Source: Syncephalis plumigaleata
Taxonomy: Eukaryota; Zoopagomycota; Zoopagomycetes; Zoopagales; Piptocephalidaceae
Reading direction: 5' to 3'
DNA length: 55,483 nucleotides
Assembly: GCA_025201365.1 (NCBI GenBank)
Contig: JAIXMF010000047.1
Span: 1 to 55,483 of the forward strand
In this document: positions 37,047-48,400 of the stretch, in pieces
Layout of the letters: every line of letters starts with the position of its first letter
Numbering within the stretch: the stretch's first letter is position 1
Position numbers and translations under genes: made by a program
The notes under the pieces: generated by a model
Databases searched by the model: none
The model's input: the letters and a program-made list of their open reading frames with translations, nothing else
Told to the model about the DNA's origin: nothing

Positions 37047-38452
37047 TTAATGATCCTTGATGATTGAGCTTCCACTATAATAATCTAATGCCTCTTTTAG
37101 ACTAGGCATTGATATGGCAGTGATAGTAGGATGTTGCTGTTGCTGTTGTTGAGCTACTGCTACAATGTCATCCGGTGATTGACACTCAACCCATGGCATT
37201 GCTATAGGTCGAGTGAATGGTACTGCACACAAATGATCATTGGCTCGTAATAATTGTGCAAGTATGCCATCGACATTCTTCTCCTTACTTAGACCGACAA
37301 TCCACAAGACTTGTTGTATTGATGATGATGATGATGATGGTGACGATGACGATGTAGTAATTTGATCGTCAACATATTGACGTAAAAGTCGTGCTGCATC
37401 AGGATTATGAGCACCATCCAATAGTAATAAGCGTGATGTCACTCCTGGTGATGACCATAAATGACGTGGTATACTAAGCCATTCAAGTCGCCATGGCCAG
37501 CGTGTAATCTCGACACCTTTCACTATTACGTCATCAGTGATACTGTGTAGCTTCTCCCTTAATCGATCTGGTATACGCTCGTTGTAATGATAACTATCCG
37601 ATGATGCCAGCGATTTTAGAGTGTCAACCGTTGAAATAGCCGTGGACACGTTGACTAACTGTGAATCGCCCACCAATCCCATATGAACATGTAGTGTGTC
37701 ATTCCCGGTACGAACAATTTGCGCATTAGCCGCTGTTGGTGAACCCTGCCAAGTGGCCGTTGTTATGCCACGTACCAGCTATTATACCATGGTTAATTAC
37801 TACATCGATGCTATAGAATAAACACAATAGGAATACTTACGTGGCAATTCATGTCATGCGCGATATTGACCAGTGTACGCTCTGCGGTCGTGTCTGATTG
37901 CTCGGCCAATATTACCGGTAGATAGGGTAGGAATATCCCTGCCTTCTCCGTAGCGATAGATGCTGTAGTATCACCAAGCAATCGTTGATGATCGAGGCCA
38001 ATCGACGTGACAACACAAGCGAGTTTACTTGTTCCATCCGAATGACCGGCATTGGTAGCGTCAAGACGTCCGCCTAGACCACACTCAATAACGGCCAAAT
38101 CTACTGCGGTCTCGCGAAAGATCAACCAGGCTATCGTGGTTTCTCGTTCGAATTCCGTGGGAGGTGCTTCACTAAGTGAACGAGCCACCATAGCGTCGAC
38201 TTTATTCCGCCAATACGTCCACGCGTCCAATGAAATGGCCGCGCCATTAATACGAATAGCGTCGCGTGGATGTAGGAAATGCGGAGACGAGAAGACACCT
38301 ACTTGTAGACCGGCCTGTTTATAGATAGACGCTAGGAATGCTGAAGTAGATCCTTTGCCATTAGTGCCGGCCACATGAATAAACGGAACGCTACGTTGTG
38401 GCTGGTCGAATAGTGCCAAAAGAACGCTAACCCGTTCCAAACCTAGTTCCAT
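37047..38452 (-). CDS. FOL3: Dihydrofolate synthase / folylpolyglutamate synthase
   Basis: Mur-ligase-family enzyme that adds glutamate to dihydropteroate or folates using ATP. Exons 38452-37841 and 37778-37047 give 447 residues. The P-loop is IHVAGTNGKGSTSAFL; the folate and Omega-loop region is GVFSSPHFLHPRDAIRING; the metal site is in VIECGLGGRLDATNA; and TSIGLDHQRLLGDT plus IATEKAGIF complete the central domain. The C-terminal domain has LLLDGAHNPDAARLL. The ATG at 38452 gives the family's typical beginning (ELGLERVSVLLALF); an in-frame ATG at 38536 would add a Ser-rich hydrophobic extension that could be a targeting sequence. Length and lack of insertions favour the FOL3 type. Confidence 0.88.
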
Positions 38453-38708
38453 TTCGAAGTTTACTAAAAATATAAATAACGCGGATAGAAAAGAAATAGA
38501 ATAGCTTGATGATGATGATGATGATGATGTAACCATAATTTATTGTAATATTTATATTGATAACATTGTCCCATCAAGACAATGCTTAAAGTAATAATTA
38601 CGTATATTTTCAAGTATATTGTTTATTATTGAAAGAATACAAAAAGAGTTAATCGAATTTACAGAGTAATGAGATAAATCTAAACGGCTTATTGCTTTAT
38701 ATTGCTAT

Positions 38709-39224
38709 TCAAATTTTTGCTTGACCGCCATTTGATAGGGTCGTATTCGTCCACGTACGACCGTAGTCGATAGTATGCCAAACGATGCCATTACTATCAA
38801 TGGCGGTTATCTCCTCCGTCATGATGATCGATGGTTCATGATGATTGTTACCACCAGATGGACTGGTGTGCGTTGTTTCCCTAACAACCTCCACCGCTTG
38901 ATCATTGAAGTAGATCGGTGTGTCGCGTGCTCGCTTACACAATCCTAATGATTGACCTGGTTTAATATCGCACACGAGTGACTCGATACAACGATGAAGA
39001 TCCTGGGCTAGACCGCATCGTTCACCCACTGACACCGTGTAAACATGACCGATTGATTTGGATGACGTATTACTGCTAGTCGTCCTACGATACAACTCGG
39101 TTATTACACTAGCGTCAACACATAAAGAACATAGCAATACTAGAACAGTGATAAGTTTAATCGATATATAATGCCTATGTAAACAATAGTAGTAATCATA
39201 GACTAGATAATAATTGTACGGCAT
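38709..39224 (-). CDS. Putative small secreted cysteine-containing protein
   Basis: Single-exon open frame of 171 residues. A hydrophobic segment (ISIKLITVLVLLCSLCVDAS) near residues 21-40 looks like a signal sequence, though the Tyr-rich 20 residues before it are unusual and the true start could be spliced from further upstream. The mature part has four spaced cysteines, in VGERCGLAQDLHRC and LVCDIKPGQSLGLCKR. This pattern recalls small disulfide-bonded domains of Dickkopf or IGF-binding-protein type. The tail has an N-x-T sequon (TNTT). Function unknown. Confidence 0.5.
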   Translation of the reverse strand: MPYNYYLVYDYYYCLHRHYISIKLITVLVLLCSLCVDASVITELYRRTTSSNTSSKSIGHVYTVSVGERCGLAQDLHRCIESLVCDIKPGQSLGLCKRARDTPIYFNDQAVEVVRETTHTSPSGGNNHHEPSIIMTEEITAIDSNGIVWHTIDYGRTWTNTTLSNGGQAKI

Positions 39225-39961
39225 GATTGTTCTATCCGTATGTCTACTCTCGTAAACAGAATATTAATCTTGAATTGATGGAATAAAAAGATGATAATGC
39301 TGGAACTATAGGAAGGAGGAGAATAAGAATAACGAGGGGTTCATTACGCATAGACAAATAGATAAATAGATGGAGATATTCGGACTGAATACGCACTATA
39401 ACGGTAATATTAGTCGTCATCGTCATTCTTTTTGGTAATTCATAGCGTGTACAACATGCTATCACTATCATCTATATTTGGTGTTCAGTCTGATAACTCT
39501 TTATCAATACTTTTGTGCCTTATCAGTAGCTTCAGCTGATATGTCAATTATCAGAGTAGCAATACAAGTCAAATCTAATGCAATAGTATTCATTTGGTAC
39601 CTTTTCTCGTAAACCATAACTTGTAATATTAACCATTGTAATTATTAATAATAAAGAATGATATGTGGATTCATACAATTGACAGCTCATGCGGTTACAC
39701 GACATGACAGATATTTATCATTCAGCTAACAGGTATTAACCTACTATGTGCATTACCTACAAGCAATGAATTGACAACGCCGCTATACCAATATCCACCA
39801 TCATCACCATCATCTCGGCTATAAATCGAGCACTTTTTGATACACTCAACTTGCCATTTTCATACTCGCTTTTCTACTCTACTCTACTCTACTTTCTCTA
39901 CTCTACTATCTACTCTCGTTCTAGTCAGCTGAGCTATCCATTCCACTGGGTCAACATCAAC
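39225..39961. other. Promoter-bearing intergenic region upstream of micro-exon gene B
   Basis: AT-rich sequence between the divergent secreted-protein gene and gene B. A TATA box is present in the last 150 bases, then a CTACT-rich leader at 39870-39915. An open frame on the minus strand at 39471-39244 is hydrophobic, has no domain and is not called. Confidence 0.5.
39820..39826 (+). promoter_or_regulatory. TATA box of micro-exon gene B
   Basis: TATAAAT lies 136 bases upstream of the start codon, in the sequence GGCTATAAATCGAGCAC. A clear TATA box was not seen in front of the other genes here, so gene B may be strongly or conditionally expressed. Confidence 0.5.
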
Positions 39962-40635
39962 ATGAAATTCTTTGCCATTATCGCTATTGCCGTCGCCGTT
40001 GTCGCTGTCGCCAGTCTGGTCGCCGTTGATGCTAGTCCCGCCTTGGTCCGTCGTGGTATGTCTGGCCGTGATCCTATCAATTGATATACTAATCGTAGCC
40101 TATTGTTTCATTGTCCACCGATGATTACCGATAGATCGTAAGTTCATGTATATCAAATGATTGTTTTGACGTACTACTCACACTATATATTTATTTTACA
40201 TATTGATATGTCAATAATAGCCGGTAAGCTAGTTTATTGACCATAACAAGTTCTATACTAACTGTAATACAAATCAAAACCACGTGTGATTACCGTTTTA
40301 AGTGGGCGTAAGTTACCAATGTGACCCCAACAAATATAAATATTTATTAATTACAATTTGGTGCATGACCCACGCATGCCTGTGAATGACAGTGTGTAAG
40401 TTAGCATTACTGTTGCAATGCTAATCGCTAATTTCGCTATGATACACGATCCACGTATGTTCCCGTATGATAAAAAGTAAGTTACCCTTATGAATATGCA
40501 ATGAATGAATGCGCTAATCACAATGTTACTTATGGTTTATGTGTGGCTGTTCATTACAGTGCGTAAGTAAACATTCCAACCGTCATCTATGTGACACTAA
40601 TCACACTACAATCCACATTAATTGAATGATAGTAA
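39962..40635 (+). CDS. Micro-exon gene B: short secreted peptide built from single-codon exons
   Basis: Exon 1 (39962-40055, 94 bases) encodes a signal peptide, MKFFAIIAIAVAVVAVASLV, then AVDASPALVRR, ending in phase 1. The following exons are ATC 40135-40137, CCG 40221-40223, TGGGC 40303-40307, TGT 40393-40395, TGC 40560-40562 and TAAGCA 40633-40638, each placed AG-exon-GTAAG(T/C). Joined, the mature end reads D-P-V-G-C-C followed by TAA. A further unit at 40474-40476 (AAA before GTAAGT) has AA where the acceptor AG should be; if used it adds Lys between the two Cys. The 5-base exon moves phase 1 to 0, as the 8-base exon does in gene A. The Arg-Arg is a possible Kex2 site releasing a tiny Cys-pair peptide; that is inference. 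Length is 37-38 residues. Confidence 0.6.
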
Positions 40636-40638
40636 GCA

Positions 40639-40860
40639 GTAAGTCATAATCCACAATAATCATAGCCATACTAATCCATTATGATTACAGGACAAGACAA
40701 GGACATCATCAAGTAGATATTATAGGTATTCAAGTCAAGAATGTATTGGTGCAAGACCCTCATTTAGTGCCCATGCCATTCAAGTCATTATTCCTTGGAC
40801 CAAGAAATATATCTACAAGATCATTTAATGATTTATTGAATAAATATGTGCTATTTTGAC
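40639..40860 (+). other. Last intron and terminal exon of micro-exon gene B
   Basis: An intron from 40639 (GTAAGT, branch ATACTAATC, acceptor TACAG) leads to a terminal exon at 40691. The exon matches the gene A terminal exon (16056 downwards, minus strand) with about seven differences in 155 bases, and the intron is also clearly homologous. It follows the TAA codon, so it is probably 3' UTR, although two long open frames run through it. Confidence 0.6.
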
Positions 40861-41028
40861 CATTACATATTTTGTTCCATGTATTTCCGGTAACAATCAA
40901 ATTTAATAGAAGAAAAACAAGTAAAATAGTTAAGAAGCAATAATGATACATACAAATAATAAAATAAACCCTCATCATTTATGATGTAGAATACTAGTGT
41001 GTAATGCAGTGATAGTAGCAGTGTCATA

Positions 41029-42653
41029 CTAAGCGTTAAGAGAATCAGTGGTGGGTGAATGTTGTCGTTGTTGTTGCTCGTCATCATCCTGAATGATATC
41101 ATCTGTACGTGGATAAGTGACACCATCACCTAGACTATTGGAGATGGGCACAAGCCATAACCATGGATTGTCACCCATAATCGACATCCAATTACGTAGG
41201 AGACCTTGATGCCACGGATTACGTAGATCTTCCTCGTCACGTCGAGCAGCCTCAGTCATATCGGGATCCTCTTCTAACACGGCATTGGAACTACTCGCCA
41301 TACGTCGTCGTAACACACGTTCACGTAGTTTCAAACGTCGTTGTGCCGTCTGCCGTTTCATGTACTCTAACGTCGTTTGATTCGTGAACAATTGAAACGC
41401 GTGCATACCCGTAAATGGTACAAGCATTAGTGACCATATACCGGCCAATACGGCAAGGGCAACCCACAAACCATTGATCTCACTTGATTCCTATTCATTA
41501 CACAAAGACAAATCATGGTTACATCATCTGAATCGACTGTATTGTCTCACTGATAGAGTGACTCACCTTGGGATCATCCATGTAGAGTGCCAACATAATA
41601 GCAATGGTAATCGACACGTAAAGGGTAAGCATCGATACGTAGAATAGGAATAGGAAGAATAGCTTATGATTACCATAGCCTACACAACCCACAACCCATG
41701 GACAATGATGATCCATGCGTAGAACACATTCATTACATTGTGAGCAATGATGTGCTCGATCCGGTTTAACACGCTGACAAATGTGACAGTAGCGTATACG
41801 TTTGTTACCCGTGTGATTAGTACTAGTCACAGCATGATCATTCAAAGAAGAAGGTGTATTCGATGACTGATACAATTCATTATTATGATTATGCTGTTGA
41901 TGTTGATGTTGTTGCTGTTGCTGTTGTTGTTGAATATTATCTGTAGTCAATGCTGGTTCATTCATATGAGGTGTCGTCTTCACAGTATGTTCATCATGCT
42001 CATTCAAATGACTAGTAGATGCATCATTGACAATGGAAGCAGTTGGCATACCCAATGATGATGGTGTCAACAATGAATGAGGGTTTGTCGAATAGGTCAG
42101 TGTTTGTTCACTGCCTGTTCTACTAGAACCATCATTGTTAATCATATTTGGTAAATGTTCAGCAGTAGTGATTATACCCGTTTCATGCGGTGTTGCCAAT
42201 GCTGAGTCTGACGGTGTTGTTTCTGGAGCAGTGGTGTAAGGCGTGGTGGCGGTAGTGGATACAAGTGGATAGCCCGCTGCTTCATTAGTGTCACCAGATA
42301 CCAATGGCACCTCCTCCGAAACAGACGGCAATGAAGTCATCTATCCATCATCAATATCGAGGTATAGCATAATAGTCACGTTACTTATAGCTTACCTCGC
42401 AATGAATATCACTCGAAAATCCCGGTTGACGTAATATTAATCGTGTATACGTGTAGACTACCAACAATAGTAGAATGTGATAGACTACCAGTAATAGGAT
42501 AGCACCCACTCTATTCCGATGAATGTAGTAGCCCAGCTGTACTTGAACAACAAACACATAATAACTCAATGCCAATAAACCGTATATCATTAACAAAGGC
42601 GTATATGATACGGGTGTAAGCCAACGCTCTCGTGCTGGTCGTAATAATCGCAT
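41029..42653 (-). CDS. DHHC-type protein S-palmitoyltransferase (Pfa3/ZDHHC2-like)
   Basis: Transfers palmitate to cysteines of membrane-associated proteins. Exons 42653-42396, 42340-41567 and 41490-41029 give 497 residues. Topology: two N-terminal membrane segments (SYTPLLMIYGLLALSYYVFV; GAILLLVVYHILLLLVVYTY), the cytosolic zinc-binding DHHC domain, then two more membrane segments. The domain is complete (CHICQRVKPDRAHHCSQC, then CVLRMDHHCPWVVGCVGYGN), with the catalytic Cys in DHHC. The TTxE motif is present (NQTTLEYM). Unusually, about 150 residues of Ser/Thr/Gln-rich sequence, including a Gln/His run, are inserted between membrane segment 2 and the DHHC domain. An Erf4-like gene sits 5 kb away; partnership is only a suggestion. 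Confidence 0.88.
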
Positions 42654-43438
42654 ATTGACTAAGATGAGAGGAGGAAGAGGAAGAGAAAGTAAAAATGAAT
42701 ACCAGTCGCAAGTAAAAGTAGACAGCTTCTTTCACTTAATAAAAAGTCACGACTTGAATAAAGAGGAGGAGAGCAACAACAACAACAACAACAAAAGAAA
42801 ACAAGTTAGAGCAGAGACTAGCGTGTGACTATAAGCATACACATGCTAACTTCAACTAAGAATATGCTTAAAAGGAATGCAAATAGGATGTGGTCAAGAA
42901 TTCTAGCGTAAAGGAACAACAAAGGAATAATGGGCGAAAAGAAAAGAAGCTGAGCACTTTCCTTTTTATTACGAGTTTATTATGCTTCATCTTAAAATGG
43001 ATGTAATCATCAAAATGGAAAGAGAACATGGAAACACACATGCGCATACACACGCACACACACCACAATGAAGTAGAAAAAGGCATGTCAACAGCAGTCA
43101 GTGTAGGACAGATAAAGGAAAGAAAAAGGCCATCTATGCGTGATCATACTATTGATATAATGACAACCATTGGCATTCTAATCATACATCTAGTATTAAC
43201 TAGCTAGTTAGTTAGTTAGAAAGAAAGAAAGAAAAGAAAAGAAAAGGATAATCAAGTTGAAACAACAAAGCACGTGCCATGCTGATCTGCGAAAGTAGTA
43301 TTTCTAGTTGAATTGCATATATGCTTATATCTATGGCAGTATTTAATACTATGCATGCACTCTACATTGTAATCAAAATACCACAAATGATCAGTGTATT
43401 AAATAATAGTATAAATAATGAATAAGAAAATACATGAA
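42654..43438. other. Intergenic region between DHHC and HAUS6-like genes
   Basis: Upstream of the DHHC gene and downstream of the HAUS6-like gene. Contains purine-rich runs (42762-42810; an AAAG run at 43220-43250) and a CACACA patch near 43035-43065. No gene seen. Confidence 0.45.
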
Positions 43439-45338
43439 CTACATATGCTGTGAATGAGGATCGTCGATGAGATGAACGTGCATAGCTGTCAAGGCAGGTG
43501 ACTATCATGCATGAAGTATCATAAACGATTAGACATGTTGATGCACTATCATGTAATGCACTATTAAACACTTACTATAGATTCATTATCCTTGTTAAGT
43601 TGTGCATACTTCATCTGATTAGATGATGTTGGAAATAATGATATACGTGTTGTTGACCTGTATTCAGTATGTATTAGCAATCATCTGTTGATTATTCATT
43701 TACATTACCGTGTAGATGAATCACTAGTGGTGTCTTCATTAAATGCTTGTTCTAGCATTTGAATACGTTCTTGTAAACTTGTCTTCATTGTATCGAGTCT
43801 TGATTGATTATCTTGATGATGTTCAGTCAATTGCATTGCTCGTTGACAAGTATCCAATAGCTTATCTATAGATACATGATAGTGTATAATAATTAATATA
43901 GGTATATGTATATATATATATATATATTCCTACTTGTTAATGGATTAGGTGGTGCTTGTGCACCGACATAGGAAGCATGCCATAATTTAGTCAATGTCAT
44001 GATATCAACTGATTGTTGTGGATCTGTTAATGTGCGTAGTTCAGTCTAAATACAATGATTATGAATCTGTATTGATCTCCTATACTCAATGATTGCTTAC
44101 TGGTTGACATAAGGTACGCCATACACGTAGTGCTTCATTCGGTGTGTCAACTCGTAGATTATCACCATCAAGTCGATGTCGCTTCTTATCAACAAGTGCA
44201 GTCTTTAATGTATCTATTTACTAGTGAGTATATATATATATATATATATACTCGATGCACTATTACCGTAGTGTTCCATTTGTGCTAATGACCATTGATC
44301 GAATATACGCCATCTTGATCGAAGTGTATCCAGTTGATCTTGTTGTCGTTGTTGTTGCTCTAGACTGTTCGTTGATTGCAATTCACTAGGATCTGATATC
44401 ACTAATTTACGCTTTCTATCCTTTAATTGAATCTAATAATAACAACAGCAACATGTTGTTAGATAATCATTTCCAAGTGTTCTATCATGTCATTAATGTA
44501 ACTCACACTTTTCTCCTGCAACTCCATCAACTCCTTTTCAACTTGATGTGCCGCATTTAATAGTTGATCATTAACTTGCCGTCTAAATTGTGCCTCCTTA
44601 ATAAAATCCTCCATTTCACGTGATAATGTCTCCTAGTCGAGTGTTAGTATTGATATGCAATCTTACTAATGACATAGAACCTTACAGGCATCACTTGATC
44701 TATATCTATAACATGCATCGTTGTTATTATAAATGATTAATGCACACATATACACGTCATCTATTTACCATTAATACTTTTAGGATGATTACGTCGTGTT
44801 ACTTGTTCGAGTACATAACTCGAAAATGCACAAAGAATACGTTCTAGTCTATATTCATATATGAGCGTATATTACACTTGATACTCATATGAATTATGCT
44901 ATCATTATACACACACCGTTCTCCTTGACCATCCTCGAGGTAAGATTTACGTATAGCCACTGTTGGCCATAAATGTCCGTCTTTCTTTAACTGGTCGAGC
45001 CAGTGAAAGGCAGCCGCTATTAGTTCACGACTTTGTTTCCTGTCAAATGCCGGCCAACATTGTACGAATTTCTACGTAATCACAACAATATTACTATTAC
45101 TATTATTGCTAGGTATATATATCCTATGCTTGTTAGTTACCTGACGTGTAGTATTCGCATCTAGTTGTGTGAATAGAAACCATAACACAACTTCTAATCC
45201 CTTCGTGTTAGGTGCAGGACCATTGAACATAGTGGGTTCAAGTATTACATTCTGATAAGCAGTAGGAATAGAACTACATTCAAATAGTCCCAATAATGAT
45301 AGATTGGTAAATAGAATGGCACGATCAGTAAATGCCAT
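43439..45338 (-). CDS. HAUS6: HAUS6-like augmin complex subunit
   Basis: Augmin recruits gamma-tubulin to existing spindle microtubules. Eleven exons total 1272 bases, 423 residues: 45338-45141, 45071-44917, 44848-44769, 44705-44686, 44632-44507, 44432-44267, 44213-44101, 44045-43934, 43865-43709, 43657-43576, 43501-43439. The N-terminal HAUS6 domain is recognisable: NTKGLEVVLWFLFTQLDANT, FVQCWPAFDRKQSRELI, AFHWLDQLKKDG, then FSSYVLEQVTRR. The rest is predicted coiled coil (EMEDFIKEAQFRRQVNDQLL; LEQQQRQQDQLDTLRSRW; RLDTMKTSLQERIQMLEQAF). It is shorter than animal HAUS6, which carries a long disordered C-terminus. Confidence 0.78.
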
Positions 45339-45432
45339 GATAGATACAAGATATAAAAGTAATAATAATAATAAGCGTGATCAATGAAAGAAAAGGGAAA
45401 CGCGTCTTTATTTTTACTAAAACATTAATCAT

Positions 45433-48400
45433 TCATCCTGATCTTCTTCATTTGCTTCTTCAGTTTCACTCTCTTGCTGTTCTTCATCTACAATGATACG
45501 TTGAATTTGAATACGGAAATCACGAGCTGTACTTCGTCGTAATAGACAAACAAAATCAATCTATGTATATTTGATGATTAGTTATGAAATAATAGTAAAA
45601 TACTAACATAAAAGTGTTACCTTGGATTGTTTAGATAGTGCGATAACATGTTTCTCAAATTGCTCTACCGTAAATATCAATGTTGGGATAGTGCGTGACT
45701 CACGAGCAATACGTGCCTATTCGAGTGGATTGTAAGTTAGATGATGATCTACGTAATTCGTATCTCATCTGATATCATGCTACTTACCTTCTTAGCCAAT
45801 GGTTTGTGTTTATCCTTTTTACGTTTATCTCTCTCGTGTACGTCGTTGACTGCCATTTGTGCTCCATCATGCTGTTGTACATAAGTGATAAACTGATATA
45901 GATGTTGTGACAATGAACCGCCTGCTATCTTGATGAGTTCTCGCATTGCTTGATTAGGTCTAATTCCGAGTGTTTGTGTCTAATGGTCAAGTGGATATGT
46001 CAATACATCATGGTAAAGTGTACAATCACACTAATCATGCTAGCTAATTACTTTACGCGTTATACCGCCTAATAGTTTATACAAGCGTTGTAATGTTTGT
46101 ATTAGTCGTTCAGCCATAGATCCAACAATGTAGGTCTGTTGTGCAATAATGCACACCTCACAAATGGCATGTGCTCGTTGCAACACGTAGGTACGAGATT
46201 CAATTGGTGATATTTCTAACATTCAAGATAAGTGACAAATGGATATATATTGCTTATTAGTATGCACTACTATTGCCTTACCTTTGCCCAGTAAAGATGA
46301 GAATTGAGGTTTAGACCAGTGATTTAGACAATAGTTCAATTCTTCGATATTTGCATCAATTGATTCGAGAATAGTACGGAATACCGTCAATCCTGTACGA
46401 TCATTAACCACACTAAAGGTGATCTCCATTTGACTCTCGGGTTCCTCGTGTATAGTGCCGATATTGCCGTAAACTAGTTTGACATCGGATGCTATAGTGA
46501 CGTGTCTGGCGAGTGTGTCCTGCCCGGCTTCCGTTCGTAGTAAGGCATTTACTAATGATTTGGCCAGTTGCACGTCATCAATGCCGTAATTCGATATGAT
46601 CTTTTGTTTCCAGTCTAGTGCGTATGTCGAATCAACGGGATAAACTTGACATCGAATAAACTCATACAAATCCATTATGGTGGCAATTTCTTTTTGCATA
46701 CAAACACCTCGTTCGAATAGTGCATTAATTATGGTCTACTTCATTAGCATGTAGTTGTGTCACTTATTAGTTGGACATTAGCTTACCTGTAATCGAGTTA
46801 GTAAATTAACAATCACTTGTTCTGGTGTAAGTATCGCCGTTGTACTATCGATATCTTTGAACAAGTCGACCCATTGCGTGATCGTTTCCTGTCCCTTGTT
46901 CATTACACTTGCAAGTAGACCCTTGAGGCCATTGACACAAACAATAACATCGGGTGAACCCTAAGTAAAGTAATCATTTATTATTACTATTTGTTACTTG
47001 TTATTACTTGTTACTTACTGCACTGAAACGTCGTTCATTCTGCGCACATTCCTCTAATTCTCGTAGAAGCATTTGGGCAACACTCTTCATGATGATAATG
47101 TCGATATCTGCATGGTTGAATGTCTAACTACATGTTAGTCGTCATCATCAATAAACTATGAATGATGTACTGCCTACTTGTTGAGCATGATCCATAGCGG
47201 TGGCTACTAGCATTCTAAGTAAATGAACACGATAACTGAATGATAATGAAGTATCCGAGCGTTGAATCAATTGCTTGCATAGTTTATGGACTGATGTTGA
47301 TGTCAAACAAGTGCTATACAATGTGCATCCACATCCTATATAGGAGTGCAGATTTGTTTTAGTCATACTGCTTTCTAGCTATATTAATAGTGTCAGCATT
47401 ACCTTTACTTGACTTGTCCCTCAATAGTGTACACGCTTGACAATGTTTAGCGATAAGATTACGAATTAATTCAACGCTTTCCGCTTTTTTGAAATTATGA
47501 AGTGCAACCACTATGGCACTCTAATAGATACATATATATATATATATATAATTAGCAAATTGATATTAAGCATGAGCATTACAGCTTACTTCGTATAAAG
47601 CGAGCAATCGACGAATGTATATGACTCGTTGAGTCTCATCCAATGATGCCGTATAATCGAGATTCTTGGCTAAACGATAATCAGTTACCACGGTATTGGA
47701 GAGATAGTTAACCGTGGTCACTAATATCTCTTGACATCGTTCAGCATTTGCTAATTCATAACAATAGCATTAATACTATGTATATGTAATCATAGGTACT
47801 CACCATGTGATGATTCCTTAGTAGATAATACTTCAGATATACATGAAAGTAATAATAAAAGACATGGCAATGGATCACGAGTAGTACTAATAGTATCACT
47901 ATTATTGCCATTACTACCAGTATGATATCCATCATTATTAGTACTAGTATCCTGGTAAGTCTTGTCGAATTGCCATTTGCGTAGTATGGCACTTGGTTCC
48001 GTGTTGAACTCAAACACACTATCGGCCTATTCGAGGAGTGTTATTAAAGGAAACTATGATGAATGAGCGTGTTTATATTACCTGTTGCAACACACTATCC
48101 ACAAGTTTAAGCGTGCAGTCTACTTGTTTCTGTATGAGTTTGCTCATACTAGTAAATGCCTTTGCCTGCAATACTCCTCTTGACTGGATGCATCGACCAA
48201 TTAAGTCTGAATACATAATTAATTAATCCATGATTATCATATATGCATTATTACATACTCGTAAGATCACTTTGATAGATTTGAATGCTATCCGTACTCA
48301 TGAATGCCGGGGTTAGATCCAGACTGATGAGTACGGTGAGTGCATGAAGTGCATTCTCCCTTCCATTGGCATCTCTAATTGGGAAAGGATTAAAATCGTA

